Source: Chitinophagales bacterium
GTDB lineage: Bacteria; Bacteroidota; Bacteroidia; Chitinophagales; Chitinophagaceae
Length of the DNA stretch: 64,000 nt
Assembly: GCA_013298665.1 (NCBI GenBank)
Contig: JAAFIK010000014.1
Span: 24,306-88,305, forward strand
Direction of reading: 5' to 3'
The notes under the pieces are model-generated. The model searched no databases and was not told the origin of the DNA. It saw nothing but the letters and a program-made list of their open reading frames with translations. The translations under genes were made by a program, and so were the position numbers. This document shows positions 45,622 through 54,958 of the stretch, piece after piece. Every line of letters starts with the position of its first letter. Within the stretch, counting starts at the first letter, position 1.

Positions 45622-48600
45622 TCAGCCGGAAACCTTTGCAGCCTTTTCTTTTTGCGGCAATTTTTCCTGCTGTTTCCGGGTGCGGATATTTAAAGAAGTG
45701 TAGTAATTATTGAGCAGGTAATAACACGCCATTTCGTTTCGCCTTTGCTGCGAACGGAAGATCCGGTTGATCATCATATGGATAAGGCTCCAGAGCATTT
45801 CTTCCGTATCGGCGTCTTTACCGATGGCCTTATTGGCAACGATGATGGCCGTTGCGATCGGAGACATTTGTTCCGCCCGTGCCTGCAGTATGTGCCGGAG
45901 TATTTCCATGCCGGGTGTGCTGGTATCGTCTCCCTGCATCAGGGCTTCTATTTCTTTTTTGTGTTTGCGGTAAGTGTCTTCAAGGGATTGTACCCGCTTT
46001 TGTGTGACACCAAATTCTGTTAAAAAACCCGCCAGGTGCTTTTTAACGATTTTTTCCTTTCCGGCATTGTCATATCCGAATTGCAGTAATAACTGATCGG
46101 TACAAAGCAGGGCAAGTTTCCAGCGCAGCAGCTCATTGTCTTCTGTCAGCAGGGCAATTATCGCCGCAGTAATCAGGCGGGAGTCGGCACAAAAAAAATC
46201 TTCCGCGAGGGCGATGGTTGCTTCGCCATAGCGTTCTGTTTCCCGGGTGTACGTATCGATCACGATTTTGTTCACCTGCCCCGACCGGGTATAAGGTTCT
46301 ATGCTTTTCATCACCAGTTGCATCGCCGGGGCAATACCGGTTACCGGGTCTTTAAGCCGCATCCGGAAGCGGATATGGGGAAGCGGGTCGGTATAACGGA
46401 TAAAAAACCAACTGGTGATGATGCCGTTTTGCAGCAGATGCCCGGTAACCGGATGTATCACCGATGCGAGTAAGAGATCGGCCGACCGGTTGCCGCAATA
46501 CAATTTATAGTAGAGCCACTCTTCTCCCGGAATAAACTGGCGTTTGATACCCGGTGTCTGCAGGGAGAACTGCTGTTCTTTCTCTTCTGTTATCGTTGTT
46601 TTGTGCCAACTGATCACCAATTCATTGGCATACCGGCTGCCATTGTTGCCCGGCAGTCCTCCATTGCCGGGTAAAAACAACATCTCCTTTATTTCAACAA
46701 AGGATCTTTTTTTGAGTTCTGCCAGCAAGAGGCGGCAGTTCAGTTCATTACCGAGGTTCAGGAAGAGTTCATTATCCCCGTCGGCAATAATGATGTGCAG
46801 CGGCATATTCCATTTTGCCCGCCATTCCGTTAGTGTAATGTCGCCTTTTACCAGTTCGTCTGTTTCTTTTTTGGAAAAACTCCATGAGGCTTCCTTAAAA
46901 ATGATGTTTTGCCAGCTTACCCTTGGCTTGAATACAAAGAGGCTGTTGACGATTGGCGGCAGGGCAAACATTACACCCGTGGTGTCCTGCTGTTCATATT
47001 GCAGGGCGCAGAGAAACTGGTACAAAGGCATGGGCTTCATATTGAAGTTGTGCGCATTGGTAAGTTTGGGTATAATTTCTTTATCGAGTTTGCGCGAGTA
47101 CAACAGTATCCTCCCTTTTCTTACCGTCACCATTAAATCTTCCGGTGGCAGTTGCTGTTCTTTGGGAAGACCGGACTGGGCGAGAAAAGGAATCTCGTAT
47201 GCCCGGATCACGGGACGCAGCAATACATTGCCTACCCTTGATTCGGGTAAGTGTACAATCTCTGCATAGACCACTCCCGGGCGCAGTTCCTGTTCTTTAG
47301 CGGTAATGTCTTTAACAAGTTTTTCGATAGCAGGATCTGTATGACAAAACCGCGCCTGCAGCATGGCAGCACTGGCATTGTTGCCCGCATGGGTGAAGTG
47401 GATGCGCGCGTTTGCTGTAGCGGGATCATCAAGTATGGAGGCCATTACACTGAAGGTGGACAGAAACAGGCTGGTATCAACCGCTGTTGCGGGCAGGGCA
47501 TCATCCAGTACAATCTCATAGTCGCCATTGCGCTGTGCATCAATGATTTTTTTGACCAACGGGATGTCTGCATCTGCGAGAGACAAAGCTGCAGCACCCG
47601 GCGCTCCTCCGCCCCCCGGCACCAGTTCGGCCAGGTACTCCGGTACATTACCGCCATTGGCCCATGCAGGATAACCCAGCCCGGTTTCGTTGTCGATCAC
47701 TTCAAGCAGCGGCACCCAGGCATCTTCATAGCGTTCGGTAAATTTTGTTTTAAACTCTGCCAGTACAGGATTACTGCCTTTTTTAGAATAGTTGGCCAAT
47801 ACTTTTATACCGGCTTCTATTTTTTGGATAAGGTTTTCACCAAGCGTTGCCCCTGCGGAAACGGCTTTAGAAAGATCCGATTGGAAAAGATATTTTTCTT
47901 CTGCGTCGTACCCCCATTCTTTTATCCTTTCGATGATGTTTTTACAGGCAGTAATATTTTCAGGGTCGCCGGGTTGGTGAATAGCCGCGAGTTGTTCGCG
48001 GAGGTAACGCAGTTTTTGCAGCGTGCCGGCGAGGAAATTATTCGCGTCAGCACCTTCGCGCAGACCAATCGCTTCCAGGGTTTCTATTAATTTTTCCAGG
48101 GTATCTTTCCCTGTCGCAGCAGGCTCCAGTTCTGTAATCAGGAGGTGGCTGCCAATCACTTCTGTTACAAAATCCCCGGCTTCTTCAGCGGTAATGTCTT
48201 CACTCACCAGGCATTCAACCAGGGTAGCGAAACTGGCACCGTTGGACGCAGTGCTGAGCAGGTTGTCGAGGTATTCAGAGTGATCGACGTCTGAAATTTT
48301 ATGCTGTCTTATTTTACCGGTATAATATTTTTCGTAATACCTGAGTTTGTCACCACTGGTATAGATACCCGTATTGGGATAGTAGTGCAGCAGTTGTTTC
48401 AGTTCCGGCTGTTGTGCCAGGTGATCAGTGAGTTTACAGAGAAAGTGCATGTCAAACCGCAGGTGCCCGCTACCGGCTTCGGCGTCCATGATGCGGAGAC
48501 TGGTGTTGCTGCCGATGGTAGCTGTAGCACAGCCGGCAAATAAGCCAAAGGGTGTACATCGCGTGGCCATGCGGTTGTGGTATTTCAGCAGCGCGAGTAC

Positions 48601-48825
48601 CATTTTGTCTTCATCTTTTGGATTGGCAGCTCCTTTACCGAGGTACTTCAGTACTTCACTGCAGAGTTCAGGTGAGGCCAGAAAGATGGCTTCGCGGAAT
48701 AAAGAAGAGGTCCGGAATTTTCCGAATAATGCCTGGGCATCAATATTGGCATCATAGGCTTGCTGCAGCGGGAGTGACGGTGTTCTGATCACAACTGTGT
48801 CAAATGTCCTGATGTCCTGACTCAT
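45622..48825 (-). CDS. lanB: Lanthipeptide dehydratase LanB, full length
   Basis: Class I dehydratase that glutamylates Ser and Thr of the precursor using glutamyl-tRNA and then eliminates glutamate to give Dha and Dhb. The 1067 residues cover both halves: the glutamylation domain with RCTPFGLFAG near residue 90, and the C-terminal SpaB-C type elimination domain with FFIRYTDPLPHIRFR at about 807-821 and TRETERYG near 863. Length is normal for a fused enzyme. It lies 18 bases after lanC on the same strand. The large plus-strand frames inside this gene are shadows. Confidence 0.93.
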   Translation of the reverse strand: MSQDIRTFDTVVIRTPSLPLQQAYDANIDAQALFGKFRTSSLFREAIFLASPELCSEVLKYLGKGAANPKDEDKMVLALLKYHNRMATRCTPFGLFAGCATATIGSNTSLRIMDAEAGSGHLRFDMHFLCKLTDHLAQQPELKQLLHYYPNTGIYTSGDKLRYYEKYYTGKIRQHKISDVDHSEYLDNLLSTASNGASFATLVECLVSEDITAEEAGDFVTEVIGSHLLITELEPAATGKDTLEKLIETLEAIGLREGADANNFLAGTLQKLRYLREQLAAIHQPGDPENITACKNIIERIKEWGYDAEEKYLFQSDLSKAVSAGATLGENLIQKIEAGIKVLANYSKKGSNPVLAEFKTKFTERYEDAWVPLLEVIDNETGLGYPAWANGGNVPEYLAELVPGGGGAPGAAALSLADADIPLVKKIIDAQRNGDYEIVLDDALPATAVDTSLFLSTFSVMASILDDPATANARIHFTHAGNNASAAMLQARFCHTDPAIEKLVKDITAKEQELRPGVVYAEIVHLPESRVGNVLLRPVIRAYEIPFLAQSGLPKEQQLPPEDLMVTVRKGRILLYSRKLDKEIIPKLTNAHNFNMKPMPLYQFLCALQYEQQDTTGVMFALPPIVNSLFVFKPRVSWQNIIFKEASWSFSKKETDELVKGDITLTEWRAKWNMPLHIIIADGDNELFLNLGNELNCRLLLAELKKRSFVEIKEMLFLPGNGGLPGNNGSRYANELVISWHKTTITEEKEQQFSLQTPGIKRQFIPGEEWLYYKLYCGNRSADLLLASVIHPVTGHLLQNGIITSWFFIRYTDPLPHIRFRMRLKDPVTGIAPAMQLVMKSIEPYTRSGQVNKIVIDTYTRETERYGEATIALAEDFFCADSRLITAAIIALLTEDNELLRWKLALLCTDQLLLQFGYDNAGKEKIVKKHLAGFLTEFGVTQKRVQSLEDTYRKHKKEIEALMQGDDTSTPGMEILRHILQARAEQMSPIATAIIVANKAIGKDADTEEMLWSLIHMMINRIFRSQQRRNEMACYYLLNNYYTSLNIRTRKQQEKLPQKEKAAKVSG

Positions 48826-48843
48826 ATCATATCTTTTTGATCA

Positions 48844-50052
48844 TTATGCAAGCAGAAAAAATGTATCCCAGGCTGTCTCTTCGGGTTGGAGGGCGGCAAG
48901 CAGGCAAAGCCCGGTGCCGGTAACGCCTTCCAGCAAACCTGGCTGACATAAAAACCCTTCTTCGCCCATAAACGATTTGTATCCTGCAATACCATCTTCA
49001 TGCGTGGCCAATTGCAGGGTGGCATCGATCCAGAACCGGAATCGTTCCATAAAGAGCGGTTTTCCGGTTATTTTGTACAAACGTAAGTAAAGTACGGCTA
49101 CGCCACCGGTGCCATGGCAGAAAGCCGCATCTGCCAGCGAGGTATTACTATAGTCGCGTGTAAGCGTAGCCATGGCCGTATGCGTGGCCATCGCCCCAAG
49201 CTGTTCGTCTGCAAGGGCTTCGGCTGCAGCATATAATACGATGGCTATGGACAGGTCGCCATAACACCAGGCGAGACGGGACGCCCGCAGGCTTTCTCCT
49301 TCCGCTTCCATGGCAGGGAAGACGCTGCCCATCCCTTCCGGCAGTTGCAGACTCAGCAGGTGGTTACAGGCTTTCCGGAGCATCGGCTTGCTGAGCGGCA
49401 GGCATATATCTTTTTTCACGCATTGCGCCAGTACCATGATAATAGAGGGCAGGCCATGCGAGAGCCCGACACTGTATATTTTTTCGCCCTCATCTTCGGG
49501 CCGGAGCGGCTTCATCGCCCACCGGCAGCCCCGGGGCGTTGGCTCTGCCAGTGTATCGAGCAGGCGGAGGTATTGTTCAAAATAAGCGGAGTGGCCGGCA
49601 AAATCCGGCCTGTTCAGAAAGTACCAGAAGCCGCCAAGACCGCCGTGCAGAAAATCCCAGTTGGCTGTTTCAAAATCGCGGAGGGTAAAAGCATGTATGG
49701 CAGCATCAATATCTTCGAGCAGCAGGATGGGATCTTCTTCCAGCAATCCCAGTGCGGCAAGGTGGTGCAAACCGGCAGCAATACCGGTTATGCCATTACA
49801 ATAGGTATGTGTCATCGCTTCTTCTGCAAGGGCATCCATACATTCCTCTGTAATGGCTGCACATTCCGTGCGGTACACTTCTTCGCCGGTGTATTTGAAA
49901 AGATAGCCTGTCAATATGGCCCTTCCCATCAGCCCGGACAGGAGCGATTTTGATACATGATTACGGAATGGCAGAAACGGAGCAGCGGCGATGGCCTTTA
50001 CCTTTTCTGTTATTGCAGCCGTTGCCGGCATATTTACGGTTAATGTTCCCAT
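48844..50052 (-). CDS. lanC: Lanthionine cyclase LanC
   Basis: Zinc enzyme that adds Cys thiols to dehydrated residues to form (methyl)lanthionine rings. The 402-residue protein has the toroid LanC repeats (HGLPSIIMVLA, CYGDLSIAIVLY, CHGTGGVAVLYL and a final LLEGVTGTGLCLLAAL). The zinc ligands are Cys263 in WCYGD and Cys312-His313 in CHG. The usual PG after CYG is replaced by DLS. The ORF start at 50052 overlaps the hlyD-type gene by 13 bases; Met8 at 50031 is an alternative. Position between the transporter and lanB supports the call. Confidence 0.92.
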   Translation of the reverse strand: MGTLTVNMPATAAITEKVKAIAAAPFLPFRNHVSKSLLSGLMGRAILTGYLFKYTGEEVYRTECAAITEECMDALAEEAMTHTYCNGITGIAAGLHHLAALGLLEEDPILLLEDIDAAIHAFTLRDFETANWDFLHGGLGGFWYFLNRPDFAGHSAYFEQYLRLLDTLAEPTPRGCRWAMKPLRPEDEGEKIYSVGLSHGLPSIIMVLAQCVKKDICLPLSKPMLRKACNHLLSLQLPEGMGSVFPAMEAEGESLRASRLAWCYGDLSIAIVLYAAAEALADEQLGAMATHTAMATLTRDYSNTSLADAAFCHGTGGVAVLYLRLYKITGKPLFMERFRFWIDATLQLATHEDGIAGYKSFMGEEGFLCQPGLLEGVTGTGLCLLAALQPEETAWDTFFLLA

Positions 50053-51341
50053 GTTTTGTTGAGGTTATGAAAGATGCGTTGTAAAATTGTTCTGTCTGTT
50101 GTGATCACATTGGCCATACCTCCGAGTTCCTGTGCAAAGGTAATCTTCTTCTGATAAGTGGTCACCAATAAGGGGTCGATGCTTACTTCCACATTGTACA
50201 GACCGTTTTCAGGTACAGGGGCAATCGCTTTTACCTTCCCTTTCAGCAGCCCGAATTCGTTGGACGGATAATTGTCTAAGTGGATATTGACAACCTGCCC
50301 CGGTGCCAGTTTTCCTGCTCCCGCCGGTGCGATGCGCAGCCGGCCCACGATATCCCCCGCTCCCTGGCCGGGTACAATGGTCAGCACTTCCTCCTGGGCA
50401 TTCACCGTTTGGTTGATGCTCCAGCCCCTGGTAAAAGAAACAACACCTTCCATGGGTGCTGTAATGAGGTAGCGGGCTTTCCAGTCCACCACCGCCTGCC
50501 TCAGCAGACTGATGCTTTCGAGCAAACGTGTATAACGATCGTTGGCGTTGTCCTGCTGCTGGGTGGTATTGCCGATGATCTGTCCGCGCAGTTGCCCCTG
50601 CTGCATGGATCCGGATATGGCCTCATTCAGTATGGCCTGGTATTCTTTCTGCTTTTGTAAAAAAATCTTCTGTTGCAGCTCCAGTTCGCTTTTAGAGATC
50701 ACCGATTCCGTATAAAGTTGTTGTTGTCTTTCGAGCGCTGTTTTTTCCAGGGCCAGTTCGTCTGCCAGTATTTTTTTCTTTTGGTTGATGGCGCCCTGCA
50801 TTTGTACGGCATCAGCGAGCTGGCTGCTGATATTGCTGTTTTTCAGACCCGTGGCCGGGCGATGGGCCACGTAATGGTATTCGCGGAAGTACTGCAGAAA
50901 GGTTGCATAGGCCGGCTGCACGTCCCCAAGCTGCAGCCCGTTGGGTACCTGTGGTGGCACCGGCGATTGCCCGGGGCTGTCGGTTTTTGCAAAAATGGTT
51001 TCGAGCCTGCAAATGTCTTCATAGCGTGCCGTATTGGCAATCAGGATCAAAAGCGTACCCGCTTTTACCGGCTGCCGGTCGGTTACCAGCAATTGTTCTA
51101 TACGTCCGGCTGCTTTGGCCGTAATCCTGGCCGGGCCGAGTTGCGATTGAAGTGTCATCCGCCCGGAAATCACATCGGGGTAGTGGATGAATGCACTCAT
51201 GACAATGAGCAGTATCACCATACCTGCCACCATCGTAATTCCCCTGCGCTCCATCCAGCGGGGCATGGTGGCCATGATTTCCTGTACATCATCGCTGCGG
51301 ATGACGATGGCTTCTTTTGGTTTGTTTGTTGCAGTATCCAT
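50040..51341 (-). CDS. HlyD-family secretion adaptor
   Basis: Membrane-fusion protein that links the exporter ATPase to the outer membrane. The 433-residue protein has one membrane helix at about residues 36-53, a biotinyl-lipoyl-like domain (KAAGRIEQLLVTDRQPVKAGTLLILI), a long coiled-coil region at about 160-260 and a C-terminal beta-barrel domain (APMEGVVSFTRGWSINQTVNAQEEVLTIVPG). Its ATG directly follows the stop of the C39 transporter gene. It probably forms the export machine for the lanthipeptides with that transporter and a TolC-like protein encoded elsewhere. Confidence 0.9.
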   Translation of the reverse strand: MDTATNKPKEAIVIRSDDVQEIMATMPRWMERRGITMVAGMVILLIVMSAFIHYPDVISGRMTLQSQLGPARITAKAAGRIEQLLVTDRQPVKAGTLLILIANTARYEDICRLETIFAKTDSPGQSPVPPQVPNGLQLGDVQPAYATFLQYFREYHYVAHRPATGLKNSNISSQLADAVQMQGAINQKKKILADELALEKTALERQQQLYTESVISKSELELQQKIFLQKQKEYQAILNEAISGSMQQGQLRGQIIGNTTQQQDNANDRYTRLLESISLLRQAVVDWKARYLITAPMEGVVSFTRGWSINQTVNAQEEVLTIVPGQGAGDIVGRLRIAPAGAGKLAPGQVVNIHLDNYPSNEFGLLKGKVKAIAPVPENGLYNVEVSIDPLLVTTYQKKITFAQELGGMANVITTDRTILQRIFHNLNKTWEH

Positions 51342-53564
51342 TTAATCTGTAGCGAGTTCAAGTTGATTTTTAATCAGTTCGTAATAAGCGCCCCTGTTTT
51401 CCACCAATTGGTCGTGGGTGCCGGCCTCAGCAATCCTGCCCTGGTCGAGCACCACGATCTGGTCGGCATTACGCACCGTACTCAGGCGATGTGCCACTAC
51501 TACCACGGTACGTCCTTTAAAAAAAGATTCAAAATTCTGGATGATCTTTTTTTCGTTGTTGCTGTCGAGCGCGTTGGTGGCCTCATCAAAGAAAAGAAAC
51601 CCGGGGTTCTTATAGGCAGCGCGGGCCAGGAGCAGGCGTTGCCGTTGCCCCTGGCTGATACCGTTGCCCATACTGCCGATTTTTGTATTGTACTTCAGCG
51701 GCAGTTCTTCAATAAAATCCCTGATGTTGGCAATTTTAACCGCCCGCAGCAACCGTTCCCGGTCTATGGTTTCTTCGCTGATGGTGATGTTGCGGGCAAT
51801 CGTATCTGAAAAAATATAGCCATCCTGCATAACGGTACCACAGGCATTGCGCCAGCTTGTATTGTCGATCGATGCCAGTTGTGTATTGCCGAGGAATATT
51901 TCTCCCTGGCTGGGATTGTAGAATTTGAGCAGCATTTTGATAAGGGTGGTTTTACCACTGCCGCTCGTGCCCACAATGGCGGTAACCTTGCTGTGTGGTA
52001 TGCAAAGGTTGATGTTGTCGAGTACCACCGGACCGGAGGGGGAGTAGCGGAATGAAATGTTTTGCAGTACAATATCTGCCCTGGCCGGAATATCGGTTAC
52101 CGGTGTACTGTCGGAATCTTCCTCTTCTTTCTGGTGAATTTCGGCGAGGCGGCTGAGGCTGATCCTGGCATCCTGCGCCATTTGTATAAACCCGATCATC
52201 TGCGAAATCGGGTTGTTGAGTTGCCCGGTAATGTACTGGATCGACATCATTCCGCCCAGTGTCATCCGCCCATCAATAACACTCTTTGCAGAAATCACCG
52301 AGATGAGGATGTTTTTGATTTCGTTGATAAAAGTAGCCCCGATACTTTGGTACTGGTTAAGCTCCAGGCCTTTTACGCTTGTTTTAAATAACCTTGCCTG
52401 TGTGTACTCCCATTCCCAGCGTTTGCGCTTTTCAGCATTCTGGAGTTTGATTTCCTGCATACCCTGCAGGAGTTCAATGATCTGGTTCTGGTTGGCAGAA
52501 GCATCAGCAAAGCGCCGGTAATCCAGCTCCTTTCTTTTGCGCAGGAAGATGAATACCCAGCCGATGTAAAGTGCGCTGAAACTGATGAAGACGGCGAAGA
52601 TGGTTTTGTTCATCATGAGCAGGATAACGCCAAATACAAGAAATGACAGGAGGGAGAAAAGCGTGTTGAGGGTGGAACTCGTCAGGAATTGCTGTATGCG
52701 GTAATTGTCGCCAATGCGCTGCATGATATCCCCGGTCATTTTGGCATCGAAAAAACTTACCGGCAGTTTCATGAGTTTGATCAGGAAGTCGGAAATGAGG
52801 GAGATGTTGATCCTGGAGGTAACGTGCAGGAGTATCCAGCTCCGGATAAACTCGATGGCAATCTGCCCGCAGTAGAGCATCACCTGAGCCAGCAGCATGA
52901 GATAAACAAAACCGAGGTTGTGGTTTTGTATACCCACATCCACAATAGATTGCGCGATGAATGGAAAAATAAGCTGCAGCAGCAAGCCTGCCCCAAGGCC
53001 GATGATTACCTGCACCATGGCTTTTCTGTACGGCCGCAGGTAAGCGAAAAAGAAGCCAAGGTCTTTTTTGGCGGTAATGGGTGTTTCTGCCTGGTGAAAA
53101 AGCGGGGTTGTTTCAAAAAGCAGGAGGATGCCCGTACCCATGCCATCGGTTTCACCGGTCAGCCACATTTTTTCAAATTCCTTGCGGTTGAGCAGGAATT
53201 TACCGGCACCGGGATCGGCGATGTAAACGGCTTTTTCGCTCACTTTATACACCACTACGTAATGTTGCTGGTTAACATGGGCAATACAGGGCAGCGCTAT
53301 ATTTTGCAGGGAGGGGCGTTCATCTTTGTCTTCAGTATGGGTAATGAAAGGAACCTTTACCGAGAGCGTACGGTAGCCTATTTTTTCGGCGGCGTCGCCA
53401 ATACCCGAGAGGGAAACACCGTTGCGGGAAATATGGCATTTGTCGCGCAGGTATTCCAGCGGCAGGTTTTTGCCATGAAAAGCGGCCACCATCCTGAGGC
53501 AGGTAGGGCCACAGTCCATCATGTCAAGCTGTGCGTAGAAGGGATATTTCCGTTTAATGAGCAT
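51342..53564 (-). CDS. lanT: Peptidase C39-containing ABC exporter (PCAT)
   Basis: Removes double-glycine leaders and exports the cores. The 740-residue protein has an N-terminal C39 protease (Cys18 in DCGPTC, His101 in NQQHYVVVY, Asp117 in ADPG). A membrane domain with about six helices (about 165-440) follows, then the ATPase: Walker A GTSGSGKTT at 532-540, signature ISQGQRQRL at 636, Walker B FLFFDEATNALD at 656 and the H-loop His at 692. The first gene after the precursor array, it is separated from it by a terminator. The signature ISQGQ instead of LSGGQ is a common variant in this group. Confidence 0.95.
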   Translation of the reverse strand: MLIKRKYPFYAQLDMMDCGPTCLRMVAAFHGKNLPLEYLRDKCHISRNGVSLSGIGDAAEKIGYRTLSVKVPFITHTEDKDERPSLQNIALPCIAHVNQQHYVVVYKVSEKAVYIADPGAGKFLLNRKEFEKMWLTGETDGMGTGILLLFETTPLFHQAETPITAKKDLGFFFAYLRPYRKAMVQVIIGLGAGLLLQLIFPFIAQSIVDVGIQNHNLGFVYLMLLAQVMLYCGQIAIEFIRSWILLHVTSRINISLISDFLIKLMKLPVSFFDAKMTGDIMQRIGDNYRIQQFLTSSTLNTLFSLLSFLVFGVILLMMNKTIFAVFISFSALYIGWVFIFLRKRKELDYRRFADASANQNQIIELLQGMQEIKLQNAEKRKRWEWEYTQARLFKTSVKGLELNQYQSIGATFINEIKNILISVISAKSVIDGRMTLGGMMSIQYITGQLNNPISQMIGFIQMAQDARISLSRLAEIHQKEEEDSDSTPVTDIPARADIVLQNISFRYSPSGPVVLDNINLCIPHSKVTAIVGTSGSGKTTLIKMLLKFYNPSQGEIFLGNTQLASIDNTSWRNACGTVMQDGYIFSDTIARNITISEETIDRERLLRAVKIANIRDFIEELPLKYNTKIGSMGNGISQGQRQRLLLARAAYKNPGFLFFDEATNALDSNNEKKIIQNFESFFKGRTVVVVAHRLSTVRNADQIVVLDQGRIAEAGTHDQLVENRGAYYELIKNQLELATD

Positions 53565-53593
53565 GCAAGTATTATTGTATTGGGCGGGTTATG

Positions 53594-53620
53594 GAAAAAA
53601 GAGGTGCCGGGATGGCACCC
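53594..53620 (-). terminator. Terminator between the precursor array and the exporter
   Basis: On the minus strand GGTGCC and GGCACC surround ATCCC and are followed by TCTTTTTT. It lies in the 84-base gap between the last precursor gene and the exporter, where partial read-through would give more precursor than enzyme. Confidence 0.8.
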
Positions 53621-53648
53621 CTTTCCGGTACTTTGATCCCCGGCCTGC

Positions 53649-53876
53649 TCAGCAGGTGGTGGGTATCTTTGCAAATGCGGTTTGCGGACAATAACAGGTA
53701 TTTGTTCCGGGGCAGCCCTGTGTACAGGCGCAGGTGCCGGTGGGACAAAAATCTGTTTCGCAATAGTTGATGGAATCCTTCGGGCAATTGCGCGAAATAC
53801 CGCCATAGATCGCGTTGCCGTCGAGCTGAGATACTGTTGTTTTGTTCAGCGTCAGCTTTTTGTTCTGCTTTTTCAT
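53649..53876 (-). CDS. Lanthipeptide precursor A5
   Basis: A 75-residue precursor. The leader (26 residues) carries KKLTLNKTTVSQLDGNAIYGG, the class I Bacteroidota LNKxTVSxL motif ending in a double glycine. The 49-residue core has nine cysteines and many Thr residues (spacing C5, C13, C18, C23, C25, C29, C35, C37, C49), including SRNCPKDSINYCETDFCPTG. This first Cys spacing is shared with A3 and A4. It is the last precursor before the exporter gene. Ring pattern and mature mass are not predictable by eye. Confidence 0.92.
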   Translation of the reverse strand: MKKQNKKLTLNKTTVSQLDGNAIYGGISRNCPKDSINYCETDFCPTGTCACTQGCPGTNTCYCPQTAFAKIPTTC

Positions 53877-53967
53877 GTTGTGTTTTTTAAGTGAAGAATA
53901 CGATTTGTTTGTTGTTGAAACTGTCGATCATCGCTACGACTGCTTTTGCCTTTTACCGCGTTACACA

Positions 53968-54204
53968 TCAGCAGAGATAGACGCCACCGCCAACAGGTAT
54001 ACTTTGCGGGCAATCACTTGTGGCCGGGCAGAAGCCTGCTGTTGGCGGACAGGTAATTGTCGGACAGTTATCACTTTCGCAGATATCCATAGATGCAGGA
54101 CAGTTCCTTGCCGTAAATCCACCATGGATATAACGGTTATCTGTGTTGTTAAGGCGGGAAACCGTGGTTTTGTTCAGCGTCAGTTTTTTGTTTTGTTTTT
54201 TCAT
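53968..54204 (-). CDS. Lanthipeptide precursor A4
   Basis: A 78-residue precursor. The leader (about 29 residues) is KKQNKKLTLNKTTVSRL followed by a longer Asn-rich stretch that ends in IHGG. The 49-residue core has seven cysteines (C6, C13, C18, C23, C30, C36, C49), fewer than its neighbours, and several Pro residues, with MDICESDNCPTITCPP matching A3 and A5. The double glycine fits the C39 exporter. It lies 91 bases upstream of A5 and 85 bases downstream of A3. Confidence 0.92.
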   Translation of the reverse strand: MKKQNKKLTLNKTTVSRLNNTDNRYIHGGFTARNCPASMDICESDNCPTITCPPTAGFCPATSDCPQSIPVGGGVYLC

Positions 54205-54289
54205 TGTTGTAATTATTATGATCAGTGTTTAGCAAATGCCACAGGGTAGTGCTAACCGGATATAAAAGTCTGCCGGCCGGAACGGGCTG

Positions 54290-54550
54290 TTATACCGGTT
54301 CAACAGGATCGGTACAGTTGGGGCCCCAGGAACAGTAACGGGTGTAACACCCATTTGTCGGGCAGGCGCAGGAGCCGGTACCGCAAGCAGCAGTGTAGCA
54401 GGTGCCGGTTCCGCAGACTTCTGTATCAACTTCACAAATGTTGACGGATGGAACAGTACAGCCGGCTGTTTCACCACCATAAACAGTACGGCTGTCAAGT
54501 TTGGAAACAGTAGCCTTGTTGAGTGTGAGTTTTTTAATTTGTTTTTTCAT
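54290..54550 (-). CDS. Lanthipeptide precursor A3
   Basis: An 86-residue precursor. The frame opens earlier, but MKKQIKKLTLNKATVSKL at 54550 is clearly the leader start, since the 28 residues before it overlap a terminator hairpin. The leader ends in VYGG after 26 residues. The 60-residue core has ten cysteines (C5, C13, C20, C25, C30, C35, C37, C42, C47, C53) and ends in Pro-Val rather than Cys. SVNICEVDTEVCGTGTC aligns with A4 and A5. It lies behind its own upstream terminator (54597-54623). Confidence 0.92.
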   Translation of the reverse strand: MKKQIKKLTLNKATVSKLDSRTVYGGETAGCTVPSVNICEVDTEVCGTGTCYTAACGTGSCACPTNGCYTRYCSWGPNCTDPVEPV

Positions 54551-54596
54551 TTTGTAAAATTGTAATGTTGTGATGCGCTGCAACCATCCGCAGCAA

Positions 54597-54623
54597 TAAA
54601 AAAACCGCTGTTCAGCAGCGGTA
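54597..54623 (-). terminator. Terminator between precursors A2 and A3
   Basis: On the minus strand ACCGCTG and CAGCGGT surround CTGAA and are followed by seven T. It lies in the gap after A2, so A1 and A2 may be transcribed more than the rest of the locus. Confidence 0.8.
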
Positions 54624-54637
54624 TCAAAAAACATGAC

Positions 54638-54892
54638 TCATCCACCGCAGTAAGCGGTAGGAATACATACGGCAGATTCACAGTTTGCAGACCCCCCGCC
54701 GCCGGTTCCGGTCGGGCAGCCCCCCGTAACACAGGTGCAGGTATCGCACATCTCCGTCAGGTAATCTGCGCTGGCGCAAAACTGACCGGTAACAATGCAG
54801 TCGCGGGTAGCACCGCCGAATATTGCCTGGCCGGTTAATTTGGAAACTGTTGTCTTGTTGAGCGTGAGCTTCCTGTTTGTTTTTTTGGTCAT
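54638..54892 (-). CDS. Lanthipeptide precursor A2
   Basis: An 84-residue precursor. ATG 54892 (MTKKTNRKLTLNKTTVSKL) is preferred over the ORF start at 54946 because it gives the standard leader, which ends in IFGG after 27 residues. The 57-residue core has nine cysteines (C5, C12, C22, C25, C27, C32, C44, C49, C55) and an unusual run of four Gly (TGTGGGGSANC) in the middle. The first cysteines resemble A3-A5 but the spacing is different. A terminator follows. Confidence 0.92.
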   Translation of the reverse strand: MTKKTNRKLTLNKTTVSKLTGQAIFGGATRDCIVTGQFCASADYLTEMCDTCTCVTGGCPTGTGGGGSANCESAVCIPTAYCGG

Positions 54893-54911
54893 GCTAAATT
54901 TTTTTAGAAAA

Positions 54912-54934
54912 GAACACCCCTTTACAGGATGTCC
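54912..54934 (-). terminator. Weak hairpin between precursors A1 and A2
   Basis: Eight pairs with two wobbles (54927-54934 with 54912-54919) are followed by TTTTCT on the minus strand. It resembles a weak terminator or processing site. Confidence 0.45.
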
Positions 54935-54958
54935 TTTTGTTTGCAATGCGTCTTTTTA

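Noticed and set aside
47251..48090. 279-codon frame opposite lanB
   Set aside because: Antisense shadow; Cys/Phe-rich nonsense composition.
50673..51809. 378-codon frame opposite the exporter genes
   Set aside because: Spans two well-supported genes on the other strand; no domain.
52689..53636. 315-codon frame opposite the C39 exporter
   Set aside because: Shadow of the exporter; no start context or motif.
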